A stretch of DNA of 23,317 bases from Candidatus Omnitrophota bacterium (GTDB taxonomy: Bacteria > Omnitrophota > Gorgyraeia > Gygaellales > Profunditerraquicolaceae): contig JAQUAP010000009.1 in the NCBI GenBank assembly GCA_028687205.1, positions 1,003 to 24,319 of the forward strand. The letters run 5' to 3'. Positions 1 through 7,634 of this stretch are shown here, piece after piece. Numbering within the stretch: position 1 is the stretch's first letter; each line of letters begins with the position of its first letter. The position numbers and the translations under genes were made by a program. The notes beneath the pieces were generated by a model. It had not been told where the DNA came from and did no database searches. It was given only the letters and a program-made list of their open reading frames with translations.

Positions 1-1271
1 GGAGGATTCATGATGTTCTGGATATCCGGCTGGATATAAAGCCACTGGTTTACGGCTAGCTTATAGGTAGTTTCAATGACCATTTCATATTTCTGCGGCT
101 GCTTACCGGATTCGTCCTGGTATTTATTTAACCGCCTGCTCCACTGCCCATAAGCAACCGCGATGCCCGTGACATCCTGGCCGCGTCCGGGCAACAAACC
201 TTTATAGGTAAGGGCGGCGTCGATAAAAAACGGGATCTCGTTTACATCGGGAGGCTGCAGGACAACCGCCAAAAACGGGGTAAAGCCCTGGTCATTTGAG
301 CCGGGTTCGCGGTAAAGCATCTGGTCAGCGTGGAAATAAAGCCCGTAATTCCCGTAGCGTCTCTTCTGCGATAATCCTGTTAGCGCGGCGGAATTCCCGT
401 TTTCATCCTGATACAGATCGTTGAAACGGCCGGTAGAATAAAAAAGCCCGAGTTTATAATTACCCGGCAGGCCTTTCGCTTCTTTATATTGGTTAGGAAG
501 AAAGCTGAACTCCTGTATAAAAAGCAGCCCCTTATTACTCCTCCAGGAAAGGTCAGCGCCGTGCGCATCCTTGAGTTTAACGCTGGCGTCTTGATTATAG
601 ATACCGCCTTTCCAGGCAAAAGCGCTTACCGGGTTGACCTTCAGGCGCGCTCCCCAGACAGCGTTAGGATAGACGGAAAAGAAAAAGTTTATCGGCAGGT
701 TGATCGGACAGCCGTCAATGGAATTAGTGAGGAATATCCAATAAAGCGGCGACTGGGCAAAGTCGTCTCCGGCGCCGAGACGGCCCACCTTAATGCTCGC
801 CTTATTATTGAACATCGACTGCTCAAGGTAAAGGTTGTAAAGCTGCGCGTATTCTGAACCGTAGATGCTGGACGGAGGAAAGCGGTTGCCGATGTAGTCG
901 CTGATGTTTCTGCCCTGGCGGTAGACCCCGGAAACATGAAACTGCAAGCCTTCTAAACCAAATATCTTTTCCAGGTCGGCATTGATGTCCAGCCCTAATG
1001 AATAATCATAAGCGAAGCGGCGCTTCTTCTCGCCTCCGGAGACATTGGTAAGAAGGTCAATGACATAAGTGCTGACAATATCAATACCCTGTTCAGCCAG
1101 CTTTTGCCTTGCTCCGTTCCAATTGCCTAAAAAATATTCGCCGTTCCACCAGGATTTTAATTGTTGGGAAAAATTATGGGGAGCTGCGGGAAGATTTACA
1201 TCTCCCTGCGCAAAGGCGCAAGGGCAGATTAAAAAAATCGTAAGGAGCGCTGCCACGCTGATTTTTTTCAT
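1..1271 (-). CDS. OprB-family carbohydrate-selective porin (partial, 3' end outside window)
   Basis: Reading in from 1271 on the minus strand gives 423 residues open to the window edge, so the C-terminus is missing. Residues 1-21 are a signal peptide (MKK, hydrophobic core, cleavage likely after AFA before QGD). The mature start contains W-N-G-E-Y-F-L-G-N-W-N-G-A-R, the typical OprB opening with two Trp-rich beta strands, followed by aromatic beta-strand repeats. The last visible residues include QPDIQ and IMNP, matching the terminal conserved block of the family (Q-x-I-x-NP). OprB proteins form outer-membrane beta-barrels that let sugars diffuse in; the substrate cannot be told. The start is the only Met before the signal peptide, and its ribosome site is weak (AGAG). 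It is the last visible gene of a long minus-strand series, 61 bp after a small membrane protein gene. Confidence 0.88.
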   Translation of the reverse strand, partial: MKKISVAALLTIFLICPCAFAQGDVNLPAAPHNFSQQLKSWWNGEYFLGNWNGARQKLAEQGIDIVSTYVIDLLTNVSGGEKKRRFAYDYSLGLDINADLEKIFGLEGLQFHVSGVYRQGRNISDYIGNRFPPSSIYGSEYAQLYNLYLEQSMFNNKASIKVGRLGAGDDFAQSPLYWIFLTNSIDGCPINLPINFFFSVYPNAVWGARLKVNPVSAFAWKGGIYNQDASVKLKDAHGADLSWRSNKGLLFIQEFSFLPNQYKEAKGLPGNYKLGLFYSTGRFNDLYQDENGNSAALTGLSQKRRYGNYGLYFHADQMLYREPGSNDQGFTPFLAVVLQPPDVNEIPFFIDAALTYKGLLPGRGQDVTGIAVAYGQWSRRLNKYQDESGKQPQKYEMVIETTYKLAVNQWLYIQPDIQNIMNP

Positions 1272-1332
1272 CTCTAATAAATATTATATAAGGATTTTGT
1301 TATTTAGCAATATCTTTAATCCGCGCTGCCTT

Positions 1333-1485
1333 TTATAAACAAAATATCAGCAGGTTGGCGAAGAAATACAGGATAGCGATAACCAGCTCTTTCGGGTTCC
1401 CCGAATGGGACATCCTCAATAGCCCTGCTGCCATAAGCAGGAGCGACCCCAATATTGCTGCGATTTGATATGCCTGAACCTTCAT
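1333..1485 (-). CDS. Small two-helix membrane protein, 50 residues
   Basis: A 50-codon reading frame starts at ATG 1485, preceded by a strong ribosome site (AAAGGAG, 5 bases before ATG), and ends with TAA at 1333. Two hydrophobic segments (about residues 7-23 and 34-49) flank a short polar turn (RMSHSGNPKE), so it should be an inner-membrane hairpin. It fills the gap between the alpha/beta hydrolase (21 bp upstream) and the porin gene and is co-directional with both. I do not recognise a family. The combination of good ribosome site, clean hydrophobic pattern and position makes it a believable gene despite its size; homologues in related genomes would settle it. Confidence 0.6.
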   Translation of the reverse strand: MKVQAYQIAAILGSLLLMAAGLLRMSHSGNPKELVIAILYFFANLLIFCL

Positions 1486-1506
1486 TTATACTCCTTTCAG
1501 CCTACT

Positions 1507-2367
1507 TTACCGCAAGGTAGGCACGGGCAGGATATCCGCGTAGATATCAAAGATATCTACCTGCTCCATATGCAAAAAATGCCCCGCACCCTTTACGATC
1601 CTGACCTCGCAATTAGGGATCTGCGAAGAGAGAAATTTGACGTCATCCAGGTCGATGATCGTATCTTTTTCTCCGTAGATCAAAAATGTCTTCTCCTTAA
1701 TATCCGAGAGCTTGATCAGGTCGCCTATTTTTTTTGTCGAGAGTACTGCCAGCCCGTGCTCATAAAAGGCATCCAGGTTCTCCTGGCTCATCGAATGGAA
1801 CTGGCTGATGATCTTATTCTTGATATTCTCCGGAAGGTTCTGGCCAAAGCTGTCAATCAGTATATCAGCCATTTTCTGCCTGTTCTTCGGGTCAACCGCT
1901 AAACCCTGCTTGATCGTCTCAATCATCGCCTCATTGGCTTTTGTCCCCAGGCTGGCCAGGCATAATTGTTTTACCTGGCCGGGATACCGACTGGCAAATG
2001 CCATGGCGATTATCCCTCCCCAGGAAGCAGCGCAGAGTGAAACGGTATTATTCGTGCCGGTAGCTTTGATCACCTCGCGTAAAATACTTACCTGTTCATT
2101 CAGCGTGACCAGCCTTGACCCGGAAACTACCCTGCCTTTACCCTGGTTAGGAAAATCAAAGAGTACGACCCGGTAATGCGGGCTATAACGCTCCACAAAA
2201 GTATGCCACATGGCCATGGACTGCTGCACGCCGTTAAGGCATATAATATGCGGGCCTTCGCTCTCGTAAATCCGGTAAGGGATGGAAAATCTTCCCAGCT
2301 CAATGGTCCCTTTTACAATTGCTGAGCCGGTGCGCGAATATTTAGTAAAACTGGCTGCGTCAGACAT
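1507..2367 (-). CDS. Alpha/beta hydrolase, RhlA-like
   Basis: The 286-residue protein has an alpha/beta hydrolase layout: a strand-turn with L-N-G (residues 44-46) as oxyanion region, VVLFDFP at 67-73, the nucleophile elbow A-S-W-G-G with Ser115, an acid in YGEKD (Asp235) and His263 in GAGHFLHME. The elbow sequence SWGG instead of G-x-S-x-G, the LFD-P element and the GxGHFL ending are features I associate from memory with RhlA, which joins two 3-hydroxyacyl groups into the lipid part of rhamnolipids; PhaG-type acyltransferases are close relatives. A lipid-acyl role is therefore possible, but a generic esterase cannot be excluded. No signal peptide is evident, so it is probably cytoplasmic. 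The start lies 3 bases after the stop of the upstream secreted-protein gene and has no good ribosome site, suggesting translational coupling. Confidence 0.82.
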   Translation of the reverse strand: MSDAASFTKYSRTGSAIVKGTIELGRFSIPYRIYESEGPHIICLNGVQQSMAMWHTFVERYSPHYRVVLFDFPNQGKGRVVSGSRLVTLNEQVSILREVIKATGTNNTVSLCAASWGGIIAMAFASRYPGQVKQLCLASLGTKANEAMIETIKQGLAVDPKNRQKMADILIDSFGQNLPENIKNKIISQFHSMSQENLDAFYEHGLAVLSTKKIGDLIKLSDIKEKTFLIYGEKDTIIDLDDVKFLSSQIPNCEVRIVKGAGHFLHMEQVDIFDIYADILPVPTLR

Positions 2368-2370
2368 AGA

Positions 2371-2808
2371 TCATTTCTTGAGGCTCTTTAGATACGCTTT
2401 TCTATCCTGGACTGCCTTTTTAACGCTCATCCCCACGCCGAAACCGCTTAAACCCTCGGCCTCTGCCTTATGCGCCGCGCCGGAAGCGATACGCGCTGCC
2501 TCTAAAGTATCGTCTCCGCTGGCCACCAGCTCGGCTACCGCGCTTACCGCGTTCTTTAAGGCCCTTGCCTTTACTCCCTGGTTCCATAAATCTAACAGCA
2601 CAGTTTTTATATCGGAGATTTTTGCTCCCGACGCGAGCATCCTTTTTACCGAGCTTTCCGTAATCCGGATGAACTGGTCAGAAACACCCTGGCTTTTAAG
2701 CTCTGACTTTAACTGTCCAAGCGCGGTATCGGGCTCTCCGCAATACCCCGAAACGAGAGTGGCTAAAACAAGTATGCTAGAGAGAATAATTATGCGCCTG
2801 GTACGCAT
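2371..2808 (-). CDS. Small secreted helical protein, unknown function
   Basis: A 145-residue protein with an N-terminal signal peptide (basic MRTRR, hydrophobic ILSSILVLATLVSG, cleavage around residue 21-24). The mature part is predicted mostly helical, rich in Ala, Lys, Glu and Ser, with repeated short helices (SELKSQGVS, SSVKRMLASGAK, AVAELVASGDD). The single Cys23 near the signal end lacks a proper lipobox (the run is V-S-G-Y-C), so I do not call it a lipoprotein. I recognise no family or catalytic motif. It sits 59 bp downstream of a receiver gene and 3 bp ahead of the RhlA-like hydrolase, so it is likely cotranscribed with the hydrolase. The ribosome site before ATG 2808 is weak. Confidence 0.7.
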   Translation of the reverse strand: MRTRRIIILSSILVLATLVSGYCGEPDTALGQLKSELKSQGVSDQFIRITESSVKRMLASGAKISDIKTVLLDLWNQGVKARALKNAVSAVAELVASGDDTLEAARIASGAAHKAEAEGLSGFGVGMSVKKAVQDRKAYLKSLKK

Positions 2809-2867
2809 TTATAGTTTTAATTAGCAGACTCCCTGAAACGCACCTTTATCAAAAACGTCTGATTTAA

Positions 2868-3317
2868 TTATGGCTCTTTTTGTGTATCGGGCTGTTGCGA
2901 TCCCATCTTCTTGAAATAAAACTGGCTGGGAAGGTTATGCTTGCTTGCCTTAACTAACAAATCCCCGATTTTTGCCAATAATTCTTTTTTATCGATCGGC
3001 TTGACAATATACTCATCCGCGCCTCTTTCCAGGGATTGGACGATATCGCTTTCTTTATCTTTGGCAGTAACCATCATCACAGGCAAACCGGCATTTTGCG
3101 GGTCTTTCCTTAACATCTCGCAGACCTGAAAACCGTCTAACTCCGGCATCATAATATCTAAAAGGAGCAGGTCCGGGCGCGCTTTACCGACCATCTCTAT
3201 GGCCTGCTTTCCATTATAAGCCTTCAACACGTCAAACTCTGCTGCCTGCAAGAGCGCTTCCAGGAGCTCGACATTCTTTTCATTATCATCAACCACTAAA
3301 ATTTTTGCTTTTCCCAT
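2868..3317 (-). CDS. CheY-like response regulator (receiver only)
   Basis: A 149-residue single-domain receiver. The acidic pair Asp10-Asp11, phosphoacceptor Asp54 in LLLLDIMMP, Thr84 in MMVTAKD and Lys106 in IVKPID are all present, so it should be phosphorylatable. No output domain follows; residues 120-149 are a polar tail (ending QQPDTQKEP) that could mediate partner contact. This architecture suits a phosphotransfer or docking protein rather than a DNA-binding regulator. It is 33 bp after another receiver gene and near the histidine kinase, which is a plausible phosphodonor. The start has a good ribosome site (AGAGGGG, 4-5 bases upstream). Confidence 0.93.
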   Translation of the reverse strand: MGKAKILVVDDNEKNVELLEALLQAAEFDVLKAYNGKQAIEMVGKARPDLLLLDIMMPELDGFQVCEMLRKDPQNAGLPVMMVTAKDKESDIVQSLERGADEYIVKPIDKKELLAKIGDLLVKASKHNLPSQFYFKKMGSQQPDTQKEP

Positions 3318-3350
3318 TTTTACCCCTCTACCAGGTTATAAATAGCAGTT

Positions 3351-3722
3351 TTAAGCCGGGCCGATATATTTTTCCACTAAAACAGGAAACTGCCTGGTAT
3401 CGATCGGTTTGGGGATATAATCGTCTACGCCCAGGGCGATGATCTTCTCCCTGTCTCCTTTCATCGCCAGGCTCGTCACCACAATTATCTTTATATCTTT
3501 GGTCAGGGGGTCGCTTTTAAGTATTTTTGCCGCGGCAAACCCGTCTATCCCCGGCATCTGCATATCTAAAAGGATTAAAGCCGGCTTAAGCTCGCGCGCC
3601 ATGCTTATCCCCTTCTCCCCATCCTCTGCCTCCAAAATTTCATAGCCGCGGTATTGCAGGATATCCGACAGCAATAACCGGCTATTCTCGTTGTCATCCA
3701 TAATGAGTATTTTTTTGGCCAT
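3351..3722 (-). CDS. CheY-like response regulator (receiver only)
   Basis: With the start at ATG 3722 the product is 123 residues beginning MAKKILIMDDN. It is a minimal receiver: Asp9-Asp10, phosphoacceptor Asp53 in ILLDMQMP, Thr83 in VVTSLAM and Lys105 in IPKPID. I chose this Met over one 57 bp upstream because the extra residues would overlap the kinase gene and precede the normal first beta strand. The start lies 4 bases after the kinase stop, with no clear ribosome site, so translation is probably coupled to the kinase. That tight pairing makes it the most likely cognate receiver of the kinase. Output mechanism is not visible from sequence. Confidence 0.92.
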   Translation of the reverse strand: MAKKILIMDDNENSRLLLSDILQYRGYEILEAEDGEKGISMARELKPALILLDMQMPGIDGFAAAKILKSDPLTKDIKIIVVTSLAMKGDREKIIALGVDDYIPKPIDTRQFPVLVEKYIGPA

Positions 3723-3726
3723 CGCG

Positions 3727-5439
3727 TTATGCTTTAACGGGTATGCTGAATATAAACTTAGAGCCCTTGCCGAATTCACTCTCTACCCAGATTTTTCCTC
3801 CGTGCAGCTCAACTAATTTTTTAGTCAAGGCAAGCCCTAAACCCGTGCCCTCAACCGTCTTGGTATAGGTAGATTCAATCTGGCTAAAGGTTTGAAAAAG
3901 TTTGGAAAGGTCTTCGGGTTTTATCCCGATGCCGCTGTCTTTTACGGAGATTTCGATAAAGTCTCCCGCAGCAGCGCCTTGAGAGCGTTTTGCGCTTATC
4001 TCAACGCTACCGCCATCCGGAGTAAACTTCACGGCATTAGTTAAAAGATTAAAGATTATCTGCTTAAGTTTCTTTGGGTCCGCTGCCAGGTTAATATCTG
4101 CCTCGGGCGCGACTTCTAAAGACAAGCTTACATTGTGCTTATGCGCCTTCTCCTGGAGCAAGATAAGCGAAGGCTCAAGGATATCTTTTTTCAAAGAGAG
4201 GTTTTCCGGCTCAAGCTCCATTTTCCCGGCTTCTACCTTGGAGAGGTCCAAGATATCATTGATCAGGCTTAAAAGATGCCGGCCGCTGGTATTAATGTTA
4301 TCCACGTATTTTTTCTGCTTTTCATTTAACGGGCCGAAATATTGGTCCTGCATGACCTCGGCAAAACCAATGATAGCGTTAAGGGGCGTCCTTAACTCAT
4401 GCGACATATTCGCCAGGAAATCGGACTTGGCGCGATTGGCAGCATCTGCCTGGATTTTTGCTTTTTCCAATTCGCGCTTCTGCTCAAAGAAGCGGCTGAT
4501 GATACGGATGATATCGCCGAATTCAGTTTTATTTTTTTCCAGCCGAACAGCGCCCGCGGTACTTTCGCTTTTTAAAGCGCCGGAGATTAACTGCAGCGGG
4601 ATTCTGACCCATCTGGTCAACAAAACGATGAAAATAACCAGGGATATCCCCATAAACCCGGTCATGATCAAGAAATAGTTTCTATACTCGAGGTTAAAAT
4701 CCTTAATGGAGTCGGATTCCTTCCAGACGGTTGCTTCAAACGCCGGTTTGGCATCCAACCCCATAAGCACCCGGCTAAAAGAGATTATCCCTTTTTGCGG
4801 ATTTGAATAAACGGGGAATTCTTGGTGGTCCATAAGCTCGGTCAGGTTTATATTGTACCCGCATAACTTGGCAAGCTCATCGATATAAGCCTTATGCCAA
4901 AGCCGGCCGACCAGAAAATACCCCTGCGCGGGAGTTTTCCTCTCCACATCTTTACTGGGATGAATGGTAGCGCCGCGGATCTCAAGAAGGCCTTGCGGGG
5001 TTTTGATATAAAAATGGCAGAAAGGCCCTTTGGCAAAAAGGCTGCTTAGCCTGTTTTCAAAGAAAGGAAGTTGCTTAAGGCCGGGGGTTTCCGGGTTAGC
5101 TACGAAATAGACCAGGGAACCGTCAAGCTTGAATACCCAGATTACATCCGCATTGTAAGGGGTTAACGCAGTATCGATATTTTCAGCCGCCCAGGTTTTA
5201 TCCCCGCTGGCTGTAAATTTAACCATCTCATCCCAATGGGTATAATCGTAGGCTAACGTATTCAGCGCGCTTCCTTTAAGTTCCAGTATTTTCTCAAAAA
5301 CCTGCTGGATCTCTTTTTCTTCATTGGTGAACAACGTAATCAGCCTTTGCTTTTCAAAAGCCCCCTGCAAGAGTATAGAAGAAGCAAAGACGATAACAAT
5401 CGCAAAGAGTAAAAAGATTATTTTTGTTTGTACCCGCAT
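3727..5439 (-). CDS. Membrane sensor histidine kinase with CHASE4-like sensor
   Basis: A 570-residue kinase. Residues 7-25 are a first membrane helix. The region at about 26-250 is extracytoplasmic and resembles CHASE4 (DYTHWDEMV at 65-73, a W-containing strand at 99-112). A second helix spans about 254-275, followed by a linker and coiled coil (KRELEKAKIQADAANRAKSD). The HisKA motif is MSHELRTPLNA with His347. The ATPase domain has the N box (FNLLTNAVKF, Asn464 and Asn468), G1 DSGIGI at 501-506, F box near LFQTFSQ and G2 GTGLGLAL at 531-538. It lacks a fused receiver, consistent with phosphate passing to the separate receivers on either side. The signal sensed is unknown. The gene starts 21 bp after the upstream receiver stop; its ribosome site is weak (GGAAAA). 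Confidence 0.95.
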   Translation of the reverse strand: MRVQTKIIFLLFAIVIVFASSILLQGAFEKQRLITLFTNEEKEIQQVFEKILELKGSALNTLAYDYTHWDEMVKFTASGDKTWAAENIDTALTPYNADVIWVFKLDGSLVYFVANPETPGLKQLPFFENRLSSLFAKGPFCHFYIKTPQGLLEIRGATIHPSKDVERKTPAQGYFLVGRLWHKAYIDELAKLCGYNINLTELMDHQEFPVYSNPQKGIISFSRVLMGLDAKPAFEATVWKESDSIKDFNLEYRNYFLIMTGFMGISLVIFIVLLTRWVRIPLQLISGALKSESTAGAVRLEKNKTEFGDIIRIISRFFEQKRELEKAKIQADAANRAKSDFLANMSHELRTPLNAIIGFAEVMQDQYFGPLNEKQKKYVDNINTSGRHLLSLINDILDLSKVEAGKMELEPENLSLKKDILEPSLILLQEKAHKHNVSLSLEVAPEADINLAADPKKLKQIIFNLLTNAVKFTPDGGSVEISAKRSQGAAAGDFIEISVKDSGIGIKPEDLSKLFQTFSQIESTYTKTVEGTGLGLALTKKLVELHGGKIWVESEFGKGSKFIFSIPVKA

Positions 5440-5460
5440 CTTTTTTCCAGGCTTTCTACG

Positions 5461-5838
5461 CTATTTACCCTTGGCAGAGAGAACCTCGTTTATCCTCCGA
5501 ACAAGCTCTTCCCGGTTAGAGGATTTGGATATAATATACCTGCCGGAGACTACTCCGTGCTGCGACTTGACTTCTTCTTCGGTGATTATACTAGTGAGAT
5601 AGATTACCGGTATATCTTTGGTCCGGTTGTTTTCCAATAGATCTTCGGACACCTCGCTGCCTTTTTTATGCGGCATCATCACATCAAGAAGGATCAGGTC
5701 AGGCCTGTTTTCAATGGCGAGCCTCAGGCCGTCTTCTCCGTTGTCAGCGGTCAACATCTCGAATCCCTGGCTTAATAACATATCCCGGTAGAGTTCACGC
5801 TCTTTCTCGTCATCATCCACGATTAAGATCTTCGCCAT
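5461..5838 (-). CDS. CheY-like response regulator (receiver only)
   Basis: A 125-residue receiver with Asp8-Asp10 acidic cluster, phosphoacceptor Asp52 in LILLDVMMP, Thr82 in YLTSIIT and Lys105 in IISKSSN. The loop around 89-104 (EVKSQHGVVSGRYIISK) differs from the usual GADDYI-x-KP form: the Pro after the conserved Lys is replaced by Ser. This could alter partner choice or dynamics. It has the strongest ribosome site of the cluster (AAAGGAGG, 6 bases before ATG) and lies 42 bp after pilT and 21 bp before the kinase gene. The position suggests it is cotranscribed with both and might connect kinase output to pilus function, but that link is inference. Confidence 0.92.
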   Translation of the reverse strand: MAKILIVDDDEKERELYRDMLLSQGFEMLTADNGEDGLRLAIENRPDLILLDVMMPHKKGSEVSEDLLENNRTKDIPVIYLTSIITEEEVKSQHGVVSGRYIISKSSNREELVRRINEVLSAKGK

Positions 5839-5880
5839 AATTATCCTCCTTTGGTTACCTATACTGGATATTCCTGCCGC

Positions 5881-6939
5881 TTAACTTTTAAGGGCTAATT
5901 CAAAAGATTTGGAGTCGTTAGCATTATGCGCCGCTTCTTCCGCTGAAATTAACCCGGCCTGATAAAGATTCTTTAAAGATTGCTCCAGGGTCTGCATCCC
6001 CTCCTGCCTGCCGGTCTGGATGCTGGAATATATCTGGTGCGTGTTCCCTTCTTTGATTAAATGCTTTATCGCGGAGTTAGCTACCATGATCTCAAAGGCA
6101 GCGATGCGCCCTGAGCCATCCTTCTTGCGCAGCAATTTCTGGGCAATGACTGCCCTTAAAGAAGAGGCTAATTGCGTGCGGATCTGTGGCTGTTGATGCG
6201 ACGGGAAAACATCAATCATCCTGTCTACTGTCTGCGTCGCATCGTTGGTATGCAGGGTAGCAAAGACCAGGTGCCCGGTTTCAGCGGCAGTAATAGCATT
6301 GGAGATGGTCTCCAGGTCCCGCATCTCACCGACCAGGATAACATTGGGGTCCTCTCTCAAGGTATCCCTGAGGGCAGTGGCAAAGGAAGCGGTGTCCAGT
6401 CCTACCTCCCTCTGATTGATTTCACAGAGTTTATTCTGGTGAACAAATTCCAGGGGGTCTTCTATAGTGATGATATGGCCTTTAATATTGTTATTGATAT
6501 ACCCGATTATCGCCGCTAAGGTGGTCGATTTTCCGCTGCCGGTCGGGCCGGTAACTAAAATCAAACCGTTTGGTTTTGTAGCTAGCTCCTTAATGATCGG
6601 CGGCAAGGCCAACTCTTCCAGGGTAGGGATTTCAAAAGGAATACAGCGCATCACCGCGCCTATGCACCCCCGCTGTTGATAGACATTTACCCTGAAGCGC
6701 GCTATCCCCGGCACGGAATAGGAGAAATCAAAATGATGGTCTCTTTCAAACGCTTCTTTCTGCTCCTTAGTCATAATAGAAAAGATATATTTTTCTATAT
6801 CTTTGGAGGATAGAGGGGTAAGGTCTGAAAAGGAAAGCTCGCCGTTAACGCGGAAAATAGGCGGGCTGTCTGCCTGAAAATGCAGGTCGGAGGATTTCTT
6901 GATTACCAGGGTGCGCAATAGGATATCGATATTCGTCAT
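5881..6939 (-). CDS. pilT: PilT-type twitching motility retraction ATPase
   Basis: A 352-residue hexameric secretion-type ATPase. The Walker A box is GPTGSGKST (131-139), the Asp box RDTLREDPN (191-199), the atypical Walker B ILVGEMRD (201-208) and the His box GHLVFATLHTND (222-233). The C-terminal AIKHLIKEG (290-298) matches the AIRNLIRE motif that marks retraction ATPases (PilT) rather than assembly ATPases (PilB). Length is usual for PilT. In type IV pili the enzyme depolymerises the pilin fibre at the inner-membrane base. No other pilus gene is in the window. The ribosome site (AAGGAGAG) is good and a promoter candidate lies about 50 bp upstream. The PilT/PilU distinction cannot be made firmly from sequence alone. 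Confidence 0.94.
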   Translation of the reverse strand: MTNIDILLRTLVIKKSSDLHFQADSPPIFRVNGELSFSDLTPLSSKDIEKYIFSIMTKEQKEAFERDHHFDFSYSVPGIARFRVNVYQQRGCIGAVMRCIPFEIPTLEELALPPIIKELATKPNGLILVTGPTGSGKSTTLAAIIGYINNNIKGHIITIEDPLEFVHQNKLCEINQREVGLDTASFATALRDTLREDPNVILVGEMRDLETISNAITAAETGHLVFATLHTNDATQTVDRMIDVFPSHQQPQIRTQLASSLRAVIAQKLLRKKDGSGRIAAFEIMVANSAIKHLIKEGNTHQIYSSIQTGRQEGMQTLEQSLKNLYQAGLISAEEAAHNANDSKSFELALKS

Positions 6940-6988
6940 CTTTTCTCTCCTTAGTAATCACCGCGCTGCTTTATTATTTACTGGGTAG

Positions 6989-7017
6989 ATTATATAAGCA
7001 ACAACCCGGTAAAGCAA
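6989..7017 (-). promoter_or_regulatory. Candidate sigma70-type promoter for pilT-receiver-kinase operon
   Basis: On the minus strand a perfect TATAAT (6994-6989) is preceded at 17 bp by TTGCTT (7017-7012). It lies in the 103-bp gap between the upstream thioredoxin-fold gene and pilT, about 50 bp before the pilT start. The -35 is weak (3 of 6), the -10 is consensus. Nothing else in the gap looks regulatory. Confidence 0.5.
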
Positions 7018-7042
7018 GGATATTTTGAATTTAGAGCGCTAC

Positions 7043-7573
7043 CTACAGGCTTGTCCCGACAGTCAATAAATCTTTAATCTTGCCAAAGTTTTTTTCTTCT
7101 ACTCTCCCCGCAAAAGAATACCGCACGAACCCATCTCTATCAATGATAATTAAATTGCTCTCATTATCTTTAACGCCGTAAGCGAGGGACATTTTTCCGT
7201 CCCAATCTCCATAGATGGTCAGGCCTTCCGTCAGGGAGTTCTGCTTAAGATTATCCTTCCATGCAGCAGTAAAAAATACCCCCTTACAATTTATAATCGG
7301 CACTCTTAGTATCAACTTCTTTACGCGCTCGGGCTGGGCGTCATAGAACCTATTGAGTTCATCTTTTAGCTGACGATTTCTCTCCACCGTCTCTCTTGCC
7401 TCATAAAATATAACCGCGACTTTTCCCTTGATATCATCTAACGTCAATTCCTCATTGTTTCCTGATAATACTTTAAAGTAGGGGGCTGGAGTTCCGGCTG
7501 GAAGCCCTTGCGCATGGGCAAAGGCTGCTGGAAACAGGGCTAATAGGAAAAAAATATAAACTTTAACAACCAC
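7043..7573 (-). CDS. Secreted thioredoxin-fold protein without CxxC (redoxin/YtfJ-like)
   Basis: A 176-residue protein with a signal peptide (hydrophobic VYIFFLLALFPAAFAHA, cleavage near AHA-QG). The mature part opens like a redoxin (LPAGTPAPYFKVLSG, then LTLDDIKGKVAVIFYEA), the usual thioredoxin-fold strand-helix region. Where CxxC would sit it reads EARETVERN, so it cannot be a classical disulfide reductase. The later segment GDWDGKMSLAYGVKDNESNLIIIDRDGFVRYSFAG follows the fold to its end and recalls YtfJ-type periplasmic proteins. Only Cys96 remains. The start is GTG at 7573, chosen because a stop codon lies four codons upstream in frame and AAAGG precedes it. It overlaps an in-frame open tail of the lipoprotein gene upstream. 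Function is unknown. Confidence 0.72.
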   Translation of the reverse strand: MVVKVYIFFLLALFPAAFAHAQGLPAGTPAPYFKVLSGNNEELTLDDIKGKVAVIFYEARETVERNRQLKDELNRFYDAQPERVKKLILRVPIINCKGVFFTAAWKDNLKQNSLTEGLTIYGDWDGKMSLAYGVKDNESNLIIIDRDGFVRYSFAGRVEEKNFGKIKDLLTVGTSL

Positions 7574-7634
7574 ACTGCGCCTTTATTTGTTTGATCTTGT
7601 CGTCGATGGCCTGCTTGTATTCGCCGAAGGTTCC

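Noticed and set aside
1465..2824. Several plus-strand open frames opposite the hydrolase and secreted-protein genes
   Set aside because: They are antisense to well-supported genes with motifs and ribosome sites; their own translations show no domain.
3723..3779. Upstream Met extending the middle receiver by 19 residues
   Set aside because: The receiver fold begins at MAKKILIMDD, and the extension lies inside the end of the kinase gene.
7043..7080. Terminator hairpin at the end of the thioredoxin-fold gene
   Set aside because: Only a 4-bp TGTC/GACA stem inside coding sequence, with no following T-run.
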